Assembly: GCA_963665155.2 (NCBI GenBank)
Contig: OY761986.2
Location: 1,364,001 to 1,428,000 of the forward strand
Reading direction: 5' to 3'
DNA: 64,000 nucleotides
Source of the DNA: UBA1141 sp963665155
GTDB taxonomy: Bacteria > Chloroflexota > Dehalococcoidia > Lucifugimonadales > UBA3495
Part shown: piece after piece, positions 43,578 through 52,127 of the stretch
How the letters are laid out: every line of letters begins with the position of its first letter
Numbering within the stretch: position 1 is the stretch's first letter
The notes under the pieces: generated by a model
Databases searched by the model: none
What the model was told of the DNA's origin: nothing
Seen by the model: the letters and a program-made list of their open reading frames with translations, nothing else
Position numbers and translations under genes: made by a program

Positions 43578-44027
43578 CAAGCCAAATATTCCAAAGAAAG
43601 TTCCCATGATCATCCAAGCAATCAGAAACGAGCCGACAATCGCTCCGCCGGTGATCCAAGCTAGGCCGATTCCCCTCTTGCGGTTCACCGATCGGCCGAC
43701 AAGCTCACCAGCGGCATAGGCTATGGCGATAACGGCGATCGATGGGAACGGAAAAACTGCGATAAACAACGCCCACAAGAGACCGCCGCCAATGGCCACG
43801 GCCACACCTACACCAATCGCCCGAGCGTAGTAGCTGGGCTGAACGTCGAAGGTGGGCGTGCGCACAGCTTTACCGCAGTCCCGGCATTTGATGCCCACCG
43901 GTGCTTGGACCATGCACTGGGTGCAGACGGGCTTGCCGCAGTCGCGGCAATAGAGCCTTGTTTCGACCCCAGGGTGCCAATGGCAGTTAGGAATCGCTTC
44001 TTGTTCCAATTGTTGCGGTTGGTCCAT
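43530..44027 (-). CDS. B-box zinc-finger membrane protein
   Basis: A 165-residue protein. Residues 14-56 form a B-box-like zinc finger (CHWHP, LYCRDCGKPVCTQCM, GIKCRDCGKAV). Three hydrophobic segments follow (AIGVGVAVAIGGGLLWALFI, IAVIAIAYAAGELVG, AIVGSFLIAWMIMGTFFGIF). Such B-box plus membrane proteins are common in Chloroflexota and Actinobacteria and sometimes precede rhomboid domains, which are absent here. The function is unknown. The zinc domain should face the cytoplasm. Confidence 0.8.
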   Translation of the reverse strand: MDQPQQLEQEAIPNCHWHPGVETRLYCRDCGKPVCTQCMVQAPVGIKCRDCGKAVRTPTFDVQPSYYARAIGVGVAVAIGGGLLWALFIAVFPFPSIAVIAIAYAAGELVGRSVNRKRGIGLAWITGGAIVGSFLIAWMIMGTFFGIFGLLMLGLSVYTAVQKIR

Positions 44028-44058
44028 AGTATTAACCCTTTAAGCCTTACCTCTAGTC

Positions 44059-44748
44059 TTATCTTGCCTTTCCCGATTCAGTACCTTGGGGAACCCGACG
44101 GACCCAGTCGGCCTTGTCATCAACATCCCGGTCACGGAACAGCCTGTTGAAAAGCACTTTCGCTTTGGGCAAGCCCTCGGGCAGCGGAGTCCAGTTGGAG
44201 AGCAAGCGTTTAAGAACGGTCAAAGCCACCAACCCTATGGTATAGAAAGTTATAGTCCCCGGTTCCCCGGCTATCATGCTCCAGACCGGCAGCAGAGCCA
44301 AGGCAATCAACACCCACACGCCTGAACTGCGAGTTACAGTCCATCCCCCAATAGAAACTACGGCAAAGGCCACCAACAGGATGGGTGACAGCGCGATCAG
44401 AGTCCCAATGCCCACCGCCAAACCCCGCCCACCCTGGAACTTTAGGAATATCGACCAATTATGGCCGGCAACCGCCAACAAAGGAGGGCCAATCAAAGTT
44501 GCCGAGGAGCGGTCCCAATTCAGGACGTACAGGGCGATCCATACCGGGAGAGCGCCCTTGATCAATACCTCCAACACCCCGAGCGATACAGCCCACTTTC
44601 GGCCCACGTGTTGAAATACGTTTGTGGTACCTACGTTTCCGCTGCCGTAGCCGCGGATGTCCACACCTTTTACAGCCTTTCCAATGATGTAGGCGGCAGG
44701 GATAGAGCCAACTAGGTATGAGAGGATGTAGAGTGCAGCGACTTCCAT
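44059..44748 (-). CDS. plsY: Glycerol-3-phosphate acyltransferase PlsY
   Basis: A 229-residue membrane enzyme that transfers the acyl group from acyl-phosphate to glycerol-3-phosphate, the first step of phospholipid synthesis. The motifs are canonical: YLVGSIPAAYIIGKAVKGVD, DIRGYGSGNVGTTNVFQHVG and FLKFQGGRGLAVGIGTLI. A 35-residue cytoplasmic tail (RDRDVDDKADWVRRVPQG) extends the C-terminus. Compare the divergent copy at 39.0 kb. Confidence 0.93.
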   Translation of the reverse strand: MEVAALYILSYLVGSIPAAYIIGKAVKGVDIRGYGSGNVGTTNVFQHVGRKWAVSLGVLEVLIKGALPVWIALYVLNWDRSSATLIGPPLLAVAGHNWSIFLKFQGGRGLAVGIGTLIALSPILLVAFAVVSIGGWTVTRSSGVWVLIALALLPVWSMIAGEPGTITFYTIGLVALTVLKRLLSNWTPLPEGLPKAKVLFNRLFRDRDVDDKADWVRRVPQGTESGKAR

Positions 44749-44948
44749 TACTTAATAATATCAGGCTCTATGGATTTGCTGTCGCTTCCGATAATTCTTG
44801 CCAGATCAATTCCTGACCGAATATGAGTTGCCGAACACGATCCGGTTGAGTCTTGCAGAAGGGTTTTTCCACAGATAATCAATAAATCGACTCAACTCAT
44901 GCGGTGATTTCTATCAATATTGACGAGCTGTATTAACGAGTTTTAGGG

Positions 44949-45800
44949 CTAACTCACGACGGTCCGAGAAATGCTATCCGAAGCCTCCTCCAATTGCGCT
45001 ATCGTGGAGATAGGAGGGCCAGCGGTACCGGGAAGAGCTTCGTCGGAATTGCCTAGCCCGTGAAAATCGCTGCCACCGCAAGGTATTAGGCCAAACTTGT
45101 CGGCCAAGCTTTTTAAACGCCTAACCGTGTCGGCATCAAATTTGGCATAGTAAACTTCCATCCCCATCAGGCCAGCTTCTTTCAAAGCGGCGATGTTAGA
45201 TTCCAAGTCGTTCATATAAGCCGGGTGAGCCAACACCGGCACACCGCCGACTCTCCGCAGCATTTCAACGCCCTCGGTAGGTGTCATTTTAGGGCGTTCG
45301 GCGTAGGCGAGCCCGTTGCGACCGAGGTATTCTGGAAAAGCGTCTTTCGGCTCCTTGCAGTAGCCCTGTTCCACCATAGCCAGGGCAATGTGGGGTCGGC
45401 CCACGGATCCGTCGCCGGCAATCTCCTTCACCCGCTCCCAATCCAATACTATGCCCAGAGTCGCTAGCTTTTCCACCATTTCCTTGGCCCGGTCCAACCG
45501 GCCCGAGCGAAACCGCTTAAGAATCCCCTGAAAATCGTTATCCTGGTAATCGATAAAGTAGCCCAACATATGGATTTCATCCCCAGGAATGTCGGTGCTG
45601 AGTTCTATCCCTGGAATGATTCGCAACTCGGGGTACTTTTGGGCCTCTTCCAGCGCCTCGGCCAAGCCTTCGGTGGAATCGTGGTCGGAGATTGAGATTT
45701 GCTTCAGCCCTTGTTCCACCGTTAGGCGGACCAACTCCGCCGGAGCGAGTCGCCCATCGGATGCTGTAGTGTGGAGATGCAGGTCAATTTCGCCAGCCAT
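44949..45800 (-). CDS. PHP-domain phosphoesterase (TrpH/YciV type)
   Basis: A 283-residue PHP enzyme. Metal ligands are in DLHLHTTASDG, ISDHDSTEGLAEA, IIPGIELSTD, VLAHPAYMND and PCGGSDFHGL. Relatives are nucleoside 3',5'-bisphosphate phosphatases and 5'-3' RNA/DNA exonucleases (RNase AM). The start overlaps the end of ymdB by 17 bp, so rny-ymdB-PHP form an RNA-metabolism-like gene group on the minus strand. Confidence 0.9.
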   Translation of the reverse strand: MAGEIDLHLHTTASDGRLAPAELVRLTVEQGLKQISISDHDSTEGLAEALEEAQKYPELRIIPGIELSTDIPGDEIHMLGYFIDYQDNDFQGILKRFRSGRLDRAKEMVEKLATLGIVLDWERVKEIAGDGSVGRPHIALAMVEQGYCKEPKDAFPEYLGRNGLAYAERPKMTPTEGVEMLRRVGGVPVLAHPAYMNDLESNIAALKEAGLMGMEVYYAKFDADTVRRLKSLADKFGLIPCGGSDFHGLGNSDEALPGTAGPPISTIAQLEEASDSISRTVVS

Positions 45801-46569
45801 TTAACTTATCACCTTGTCCAAACGTTCGATACTTAGTGCCTTTCGATTCCTTGTCAACATCAATGAGAACCGAGTTCATTATTACCGGGCCGTTAGCGAC
45901 GGTTAATCTTTGGGGCATGCCGGTCAGAAACCGTTCCATGACCGGGCCGATCTCGCTGCCTAATACTGAATCTAACGGACCAGTCATGCCTACGTCGGTA
46001 ATATAGGCCGTCCCCTTGGGAAGGACCCTTTTATCAACTGTGCCCACGTGAGTATGTGTGCCGACCACGGCGCTTACCCGCCCATCCAGGTACCAACCAT
46101 GGCCTGTTTTTCAGAGAGGTTGCTTCCGCGTGGAAATCAACAATAATAACGGAAGGTGTTCCAGAGGGCCGGTCCTCGCCTAATATTCGGTCAGCGGCGC
46201 GGAACGGACAATCTAGGGGTGGCATAAACACGCGCCCCATCAGGTTGACCACCATAACGTCATTGTGGATCAGCATCCCTCGCCCAGGTGCATCAGGATA
46301 ATTTGCCGGACGTACCAATGGCAGCCCTTCTTCCAAATAAGGGATAATTTCTTTCTGGTCCCAAATGTGGTTGCCCGAGGTCAGGACATCCACCCCATTG
46401 TCCAGCAATTCGTGTGCCGTATCCAAGGTGAGCCCGAAGCCACCGGCAGTGTTCTCGCCGTTGGCAATTACCATGTCGATGCCGTGCTCCCGCCTGAGCG
46501 AAGGCACATGCTCCGGATAGCCCGTCGGCCCGGCTTTCCAATTACATCCCCGATCATTAGTATCCGCAA
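45784..46569 (-). pseudogene. ymdB: YmdB-type metallophosphoesterase, three single-base deletions
   Basis: The family protein is about 260 residues. Start TTG 46569 (GAGGAG upstream) gives LRILMIGDVIGKPGRRAI. One base is missing near 46516-46520 (ATGTGCCTT); the frame then reads PSLRREHGIDMVIANGENTA, TSGNHIWDQKEIIPYLEEGL and VIIVDFHAEATS. A second loss lies in the A-run near 46111-46115 (CTGAAAAACAGG) and a third near 46101 (CATGGTTGG), after which VVGTHTHVGTVDKRVLPKGT and VGMTGPLDSVLGSEIGPVME run to the stop. All metal ligands are still encoded. All three can be mended by lengthening short homopolymers, so assembly error is possible. Confidence 0.85.
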
Positions 46570-46590
46570 ATGACTTGCTCCTCACTTGAG

Positions 46591-46659
46591 GCCCACGATA
46601 ACCAATGAGCCCACGATAACCAATGAGCCCACGATAACCAATGAGCCCACGATAACCAA
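46591..46659. repeat. 18-bp tandem repeat upstream of ymdB
   Basis: GCCCACGATAACCAATGA is present three times exactly and a fourth time for 15 bases, with no spacers. It ends about 20 bp upstream of the ymdB start, in the leader of the transcript. Confidence 0.95.
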
Positions 46660-46704
46660 CCTATTATAATAATATCGAAACTATCGACGTATCACCGGAA
46701 TTGC

Positions 46705-46748
46705 GAAGGGGACCCATACTCCGGTTGTCCCGGGCCTGGGTCCCCTTC
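46705..46748. terminator. Long hairpin between rny and ymdB
   Basis: GAAGGGGACCCA (46705-46716) and TGGGTCCCCTTC (46737-46748) form a 12-bp stem with a 20-nt loop. It is downstream of rny, without a T run in that direction, so it may be a processing or attenuation structure. Confidence 0.6.
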
Positions 46749-46853
46749 TTTAGCTACTAGATATATCGCTGGTGAGGGCTCGCCGCGATTCTTCCCACCC
46801 GACGAGGCGGAGCGTCATGTGGCGGGATTGAACCGGTGGCTTCATCGCACGGT

Positions 46854-46908
46854 GTTACCGGGCACGTGTTACCGTGGCACGTGTTACCGGGCACGTGTTA
46901 CCGGGCGT
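46854..46908. repeat. 14-15-bp tandem repeat at the rny stop codon
   Basis: Four copies of GTTACCGGGCACGT (one with an extra base, the last partial). The rny stop codon TAA (46898-46900 on the minus strand) and the final Ala-Arg codons lie in the first unit, so the repeat seems to have grown outward from the gene end. Confidence 0.9.
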
Positions 46909-48442
46909 ACTCTACATTGCGAGATTCGCGAATTACCGTAACTTTGATCTGCCCCGGGAACACCAGGTCTTCTTCTACTTTCTTGGCAATATCCCTCGCC
47001 AATGAAGCAGCTTGAATGTCGGTAAGGTCTTCCGGTTTAACCATTACGCGGACCTCTCGGCCTGCCTGGATTGCGAATACCCGCTCGACACCCCCAAAGC
47101 TGATGGCCACGTTCTCCAAGTCCTTGAGGCGCTTGACGTAGAGTTCCAATGACTCTTTGCGGGCACCGGGACGGGCGGCGCTGATCGCATCGGCTGAAGC
47201 CACCAAGAACGACTCGATGGTTTCGTGGGCGTCGCTGTGATGCTCCAGGATTCCCCGGTATGAGCTGTAATTAATCCCGTGTTTCTTGGCTAGTTCCGCG
47301 CCGATTTCAGCGTGGGGGCCAGAAACCTCATGAGTTAGGGCTTTTCCTAGGTCGTGGAGCAATCCACCGACCTTGGCCACTTGAATATTGGCACCGGCTT
47401 CGGCGGCCAACATCCCGGACAGTAACGCTACCTCAATCGAGTGCTTGAGCACGTTCTCACCGTAGCTGTACCTGTACTTAAGTTGACCAAGCAGTCTAAT
47501 CAGTTCAGCGTCGAGCCCGCTAATACCTACATCGAAAGTAGCCTGCTCACCGGCTTTCCAGATTGTTTGCTCAATTTCGCTTTGAGCTTTATTAACCATG
47601 TCTTCGATACGGGCAGGCTGGATGCGACCGTCTGCGATCAGCTTTTCAAGGCTGAGCCGGGCCACCTCCCGTCGCACCGGATCGAAGCATGAGATAGTCA
47701 CGACTTCCGGTGTGTCGTCGATTATCACATCGACACCGGTCAAAGATTCCAGGGTCCGAATGTTTCGCCCTTCGCGGCCGATGAGACGGCCTTTCATCTC
47801 ATCATTAGGGAGGGATACAACAGAGGTAGTCACTTCCGAGACAACGTCGGTAGCCAACCTATTGATTGCCGTAGTAATAATTCGCCGTGCGCTCTCGTCG
47901 GCTTTGAGCTTATGTTCTTCTTCGAGGTCGTAGAACTTTTTCGCCAACTCGTGCTTGGCTTCTTCCTCGCCTTGCTTGACCACCATCTGGCGTGCTTCAA
48001 CTACGCTTAGATTGGCGATTTCTTCCAGAACTTGCCGTTGACTAGACTTAAGCTCTTCGGCTTCCTGGACTGCTACTTGAACTTGGGCTTCCTTATCAAC
48101 GAGGTTCCGCTGTTGCTGTTCCTGGGCCTCTACTTTTTGCTCCAATTGCTCTTCCCGTTGGTTATGCCTTCGCTCCAACCGGTTAAGCTCTTGCCGTTGC
48201 TCTTTAATCTCCTGATCGGCAACGGTGCGCTGCTTCAAGGCCTCTTCCTGCGCGGACAGGAGGAGCTTGCGCTTATCCTCCTCTGCTTGGACTACAATGC
48301 CTCTGGCTACCTCTTCTGCGTTTAGTACCTGTGCTTCATCAGCTTCTTTTTTGCTTGAATCCCCTCTACCCGTTAGGGCGGCTAGGAATTTGAGAATGAA
48401 ATTCACGGTTTTGCCGTTCCTTTTCCGCCTAGATTGACCCAT
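46898..48442 (-). CDS. rny: Ribonuclease Y
   Basis: A 514-residue RNase Y, the endonuclease that starts mRNA decay. After a long coiled coil (residues 40-190, Glu/Gln/Lys-rich) comes the KH domain (MKGRLIGREGRNIRTLESLT) and the HD domain (HSIEVALLSG, VGGLLHDLGKALTHE, GPHAEIGAELAKKHG, LEHHSDAHE, SADAISAARPGARKESLE). The usual N-terminal transmembrane helix is missing or very short: only VNFILKFLAALTG after a basic MGQSRRKRNGK. The enzyme may attach weakly or be cytoplasmic. Its usual neighbours ymdB and recA are nearby. Confidence 0.95.
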   Translation of the reverse strand: MGQSRRKRNGKTVNFILKFLAALTGRGDSSKKEADEAQVLNAEEVARGIVVQAEEDKRKLLLSAQEEALKQRTVADQEIKEQRQELNRLERRHNQREEQLEQKVEAQEQQQRNLVDKEAQVQVAVQEAEELKSSQRQVLEEIANLSVVEARQMVVKQGEEEAKHELAKKFYDLEEEHKLKADESARRIITTAINRLATDVVSEVTTSVVSLPNDEMKGRLIGREGRNIRTLESLTGVDVIIDDTPEVVTISCFDPVRREVARLSLEKLIADGRIQPARIEDMVNKAQSEIEQTIWKAGEQATFDVGISGLDAELIRLLGQLKYRYSYGENVLKHSIEVALLSGMLAAEAGANIQVAKVGGLLHDLGKALTHEVSGPHAEIGAELAKKHGINYSSYRGILEHHSDAHETIESFLVASADAISAARPGARKESLELYVKRLKDLENVAISFGGVERVFAIQAGREVRVMVKPEDLTDIQAASLARDIAKKVEEDLVFPGQIKVTVIRESRNVEYAR

Positions 48443-49200
48443 TCTGAGGGGTCGAAATCATGCTACTATCCTAACGATGTGCCTCGTCACTGTCAAGGTG
48501 AAACAATGCGTTGCAGGTTGCAAAAGTCAGCAATTCCCAGTGCCTTACAGGCACAAAATAACATGTTAAGTGGAAATCAATTCAGGTATATGGATTGCGG
48601 GCTTCACCACGACCGCTTTGTTCATCTACACAGTAACGCAAGCACCCAAGGCCGATTGAACCGTCTGATCCTGAATTACTTGGAGTTGTACTGAGCAATT
48701 CACGGCATCATTCACGGCGATTCAGGCATGCGATGAATGTTAACAATTGGTCCAACGGATCACGAATCCATCCGGTGACAGGTAACGAAACCCGGACTCA
48801 AGCGTGTGTGGCGATTTATTCTGGGCCGAACTGATGCTCATCGTAAGCCTCACCCGTTATCCTCCACGACCTATCTTATGGCGCCGTTCCTAAAGCCTCC
48901 GTTCCTGTGGTTCCATGCCAGCCGTTAATCAAGTCGTAGTCGGTTGGATAGAATAGACTAGGTAGGTAGGTAGGTAGGTAGGATGGTAGCCCCATACTGA
49001 AGTCATATACATTCGCTATTTTTATGCTAATTACACTATTGAGGCAAGTCCCGGCCTGAACTATAATAGATAAGTTGAGCTCAAAGATCGTTGGTTAAAG
49101 TCTGTTGGCTGACGAACAAATGGAACGACGAATGATCGGGACAACGGTTAATAGACGATTCAGCGCGATTCAAGCGATTACCAGCATCAGGTGGTACTAA
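48443..49200. other. Divergent intergenic region between rny and dnaJ
   Basis: 758 bp without a supported gene. It holds TAGG repeated six times (48959-48982). An 86-codon open frame (48434-48694) overlaps the 5' end of rny and lacks family character. Promoters for rny and dnaJ should be here; I saw no CIRCE element. Confidence 0.5.
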
Positions 49201-50397
49201 ATGGCCAACAAGGATTATTACGAAGTTTTAGGGATTTCCAAATCCGATACGGACGAGGATATCCGGAAGGCTTTTCGTAAAAAAGCAATGGAGTACCATC
49301 CGGATCGGAACAAAAGCCCCGATGCCGAATCGAAGTTCAAAGAAATAAACGAAGCCTACCAAGTCCTGTCCGACCCTAACAAACGAGCCCAGTACAACCG
49401 CTTCGGCTCGGCCGGGATAGGGTCCAATGGTGGGTTTGACCGACCCTTCGAAGGGTTCGACGTTTTTGGCGGCTTCGGGGATATTTTCGATTCTTTCTTC
49501 GGTGACGCCACGGGACGCCGGACCCGAGAGGCCCAGCGCGGCAGCGATATTCAACAGCGAGTGGTGCTCGGATTCGAGGAAGCCGTTTTCGGTGCCGAGC
49601 GCGAGGTAGAAATCAACCGTCTGGAAAAATGCCAGAAGTGCTCCGCCCAAGGTAATGAGCCTGGAACCCCAATCAAGACCTGCGCCACTTGCCGGGGAAA
49701 CGGTCAAGTGCGCCGGGCTCAGCGTAGCGTATTTGGCCAGTTTACCCAGGTCACCACCTGTTCTACTTGCCAAGGGCGTGGCAGCACCGTTGAGACGCCG
49801 TGCCAAACCTGCCGGGGTGGCGGATTGGAGCGCCGCCAGCGCAAGATTTCGGTCCGCATTCCCGCCGGTGTTGAAGCTGGGATGCAGGTGCGCCTGTCCG
49901 GGGAGGGTGAAGCGGGCCAAGACGGCGGCAGCCAAGGCAACCTATACGTTTACGTGGACGTTCGCGCCCATGAGTTCTTCCGCAGGGAAGAAAACGATCT
50001 AGTGTACGACTTGCCGATTGAGTATGCCGAGGCTGTCTTGGGCACCAGCAAGGAAATCCCGACGCTGGACGCCGATGACCCAATAAAGGTCTTGAAAATC
50101 CCCCAAGGAACGCAGCACGGCGCAGAGTTCAGCATTCGCGGCAAGGGCGTTCCCCACCTCCACTCGAACCGCCGCGGAGACCTGCGCGTGGTTGTGGATC
50201 TTCAGGTTCCTCGCACGTTGAACACAGAACAGCGTAAAGCGTTGGAAGCCTTTGCACAGACGTTGAGCCAAAGTGTGGGCGGCAAGAATGCCAACTCATC
50301 TTCCGACGGTGTAAATGACAAAGGTGACGCCAACACCGGGAAGAACCAGGACGAAGACAAAGGAATATTTGACCGTATCAAAGAAGCTCTTGGATAA
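49201..50397 (+). CDS. dnaJ: Chaperone DnaJ
   Basis: A 398-residue type I DnaJ. The J domain has YHPDRNKSPDAESKFKEINE with HPD at 33-35. A G/F-rich linker follows (GSNGGFDRPFEGFDVFGGFG). The four zinc-finger motifs are CQKCSAQG, CATCRGNG, CSTCQGRG and CQTCRGGG. The C-terminal substrate domains and a charged tail (DKGDANTGKNQDEDKG) complete it. It stimulates DnaK, whose gene is 29 kb away. Confidence 0.96.
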   Translation: MANKDYYEVLGISKSDTDEDIRKAFRKKAMEYHPDRNKSPDAESKFKEINEAYQVLSDPNKRAQYNRFGSAGIGSNGGFDRPFEGFDVFGGFGDIFDSFFGDATGRRTREAQRGSDIQQRVVLGFEEAVFGAEREVEINRLEKCQKCSAQGNEPGTPIKTCATCRGNGQVRRAQRSVFGQFTQVTTCSTCQGRGSTVETPCQTCRGGGLERRQRKISVRIPAGVEAGMQVRLSGEGEAGQDGGSQGNLYVYVDVRAHEFFRREENDLVYDLPIEYAEAVLGTSKEIPTLDADDPIKVLKIPQGTQHGAEFSIRGKGVPHLHSNRRGDLRVVVDLQVPRTLNTEQRKALEAFAQTLSQSVGGKNANSSSDGVNDKGDANTGKNQDEDKGIFDRIKEALG

Positions 50398-50708
50398 CAT
50401 TTGGGCTCCTTCGCCAGCCAACCATAGGCAGCGTCCTAGCAATTGACATTGGGTCTTCCGGCAAACCGGAGTCGTTCCCGATTGCGCCATGACCATTTTT
50501 ATCGTGTTTTTCAGTCGGCGGACTTAAGTCCCGGTATTTTCGACCGCAATCATTTATAACCGGATTTGACCTATCCTAGTTTGCCGCCATATTTGCCCCA
50601 CGGGGTGCCTCATATATAAGGTCTTTCACGCATAGGCCATTCCATTGGACATAGGGGACATAGGCTATTTCACTAAGTCTTTGGTAGAGATTATTCGGGA
50701 GAGATAAC
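50398..50708. other. Intergenic region between dnaJ and prmA
   Basis: 311 bp. A small TCCGGCAAACCGGA hairpin lies near 50457-50470. I see no gene or clear terminator. GGGAGAGATAAC precedes the GTG start of prmA. Confidence 0.4.
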
Positions 50709-51584
50709 GTGGCCTGGCAACAACTCAGTATTGCTGTACCCCACGAATACGTAGAGCCGATTTCATATTTGTTCAGCCGCTATGGGCGAGGCCTTAGTAT
50801 GGAGCGGGACGGGCCCGACCGAATCCTGCTACGGACCTACCTCCTTGATACCTCCCGACAACGCCTGGCCCGTATAGACGTGGGCGTCCGCTTGGTGTCG
50901 GCACTGTCGCAATTGGACGGCTTGACTATCAAGGAAGTTTCGGATGATGACTGGCAGGGGGCCTGGAAGGCCCACTTCAATTTATTGAGGGTTGGCAAGC
51001 GGCTGGTCATCAAACCCACTTGGATCGACTACGAGCCTGGACCGAATGCCGAAAAAGATGAAGTCGTGATTGAGATTGATCCAGGCTTGGCCTTCGGGAC
51101 CGGCTATCATCCAACCACACACACATGCCTGGAAGCGATGGAGCAACACGTTTTTGATGGCGCATCCGTCCTAGACCTGGGAACGGGTTCGGGAATATTG
51201 ACTATCGCCGCTATCCGGTTGGGCGCCAACAAAGTTGTGGCGGTGGATACGGACCCACAAGCGATCAAGGCGGCGCGGCAAAACTTCCGGCGTACCCGGA
51301 CCAGTAAACTGGTTACTCTAATACAAGGCAGCCTGCCCCACGCGGCTGTCGAAACCAATCAATTCGACTTGGCCGTTGCCAACATTTCAGCCAGGGCTGT
51401 TTGCGACCGCGCTCAATTCATCGTGGCGTCATTGAAGAAAAGTGGAGTTCTGGTGGCGTCGGGTATGATGCAGGATCAGTCTCAACAGGTGTTCGACACG
51501 ATGGCTCAGTTGGGGTGTTCCGTATTGCAGGAGTGGTACCAGGAAGAATGGGTTACCGTCGCCTTTCGTCCTCCGCAAAGTTAG
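50709..51584 (+). CDS. prmA: Ribosomal protein L11 methyltransferase
   Basis: A 291-residue PrmA. The N-terminal recognition domain (WQQLSIAVPHEYVEPISYLF) is followed by DWQGAWKAHFNLLRVGKRLV, then IEIDPGLAFGTGYHPTTHTC, the SAM site VLDLGTGSGILTIAAIRLGA and FDLAVANISARAV in the position of the family NIL/NPP motif. It trimethylates L11. It starts with GTG. Confidence 0.93.
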   Translation: MAWQQLSIAVPHEYVEPISYLFSRYGRGLSMERDGPDRILLRTYLLDTSRQRLARIDVGVRLVSALSQLDGLTIKEVSDDDWQGAWKAHFNLLRVGKRLVIKPTWIDYEPGPNAEKDEVVIEIDPGLAFGTGYHPTTHTCLEAMEQHVFDGASVLDLGTGSGILTIAAIRLGANKVVAVDTDPQAIKAARQNFRRTRTSKLVTLIQGSLPHAAVETNQFDLAVANISARAVCDRAQFIVASLKKSGVLVASGMMQDQSQQVFDTMAQLGCSVLQEWYQEEWVTVAFRPPQS

Positions 51585-52127
51585 TCCGCCAATCTCCGGG
51601 GCAAAAATCGTTCCAGCCTGATCCAGCCTATTGTAGTGGCGGTCCGGCGGGCCTGATCATTTACCATGACAAGCCCATCCGGCTTCAAATTTTTTGATAT
51701 CAATTTGGACCTGTCTGATCGCAGCGAGGGTCGCTTGGTGAGCCGAAGCCCGAAATTTCAATCATATCGACCGGGTATCTCCCGAGGATACCGATACGAG
51801 CCAGATCCCAGGTCTTAGATTTCGTCAACGGCGATTCGCGTACATTCCAGATTGGCTGTGCTGGCCCAAGCATTGATCGGTCGGTGGATTATGTATACTG
51901 TTATCCGAACATTCCTGGCACCGTGATATACTTTAGGCGTCCTTTTGAGCCTCCAGGTGGAAGCCAAAGTCACGCCGTCACGGAACGCCTCACAATAGCA
52001 TTTCTCTCCTGCCACAGATGGCTATCTAGCATTAGAATTTCGTGCCTATGGTCGACGGCTATTTGGACCTGCCCTTGAAATTGACCAAGCTTGAAAGTGA
52101 CCAAGTTTTTATCGACTAAAGACGGTG
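51585..52127. other. Intergenic region between prmA and the kinase-like gene
   Basis: About 540 bp. On the minus strand (51815-52015) a 66-codon frame MAGEKCYCEAFRDGVTLAST is open but has no ribosome site that I can trust and no family match. No RNA gene or repeat is seen. Confidence 0.35.

Noticed and set aside
46591..46659. CRISPR array
   Set aside because: The 18-bp units are directly joined with no spacers and there are no cas genes.
51815..52015. 66-residue minus-strand protein
   Set aside because: No ribosome site or family match, so it is kept only as a comment on the intergenic region.
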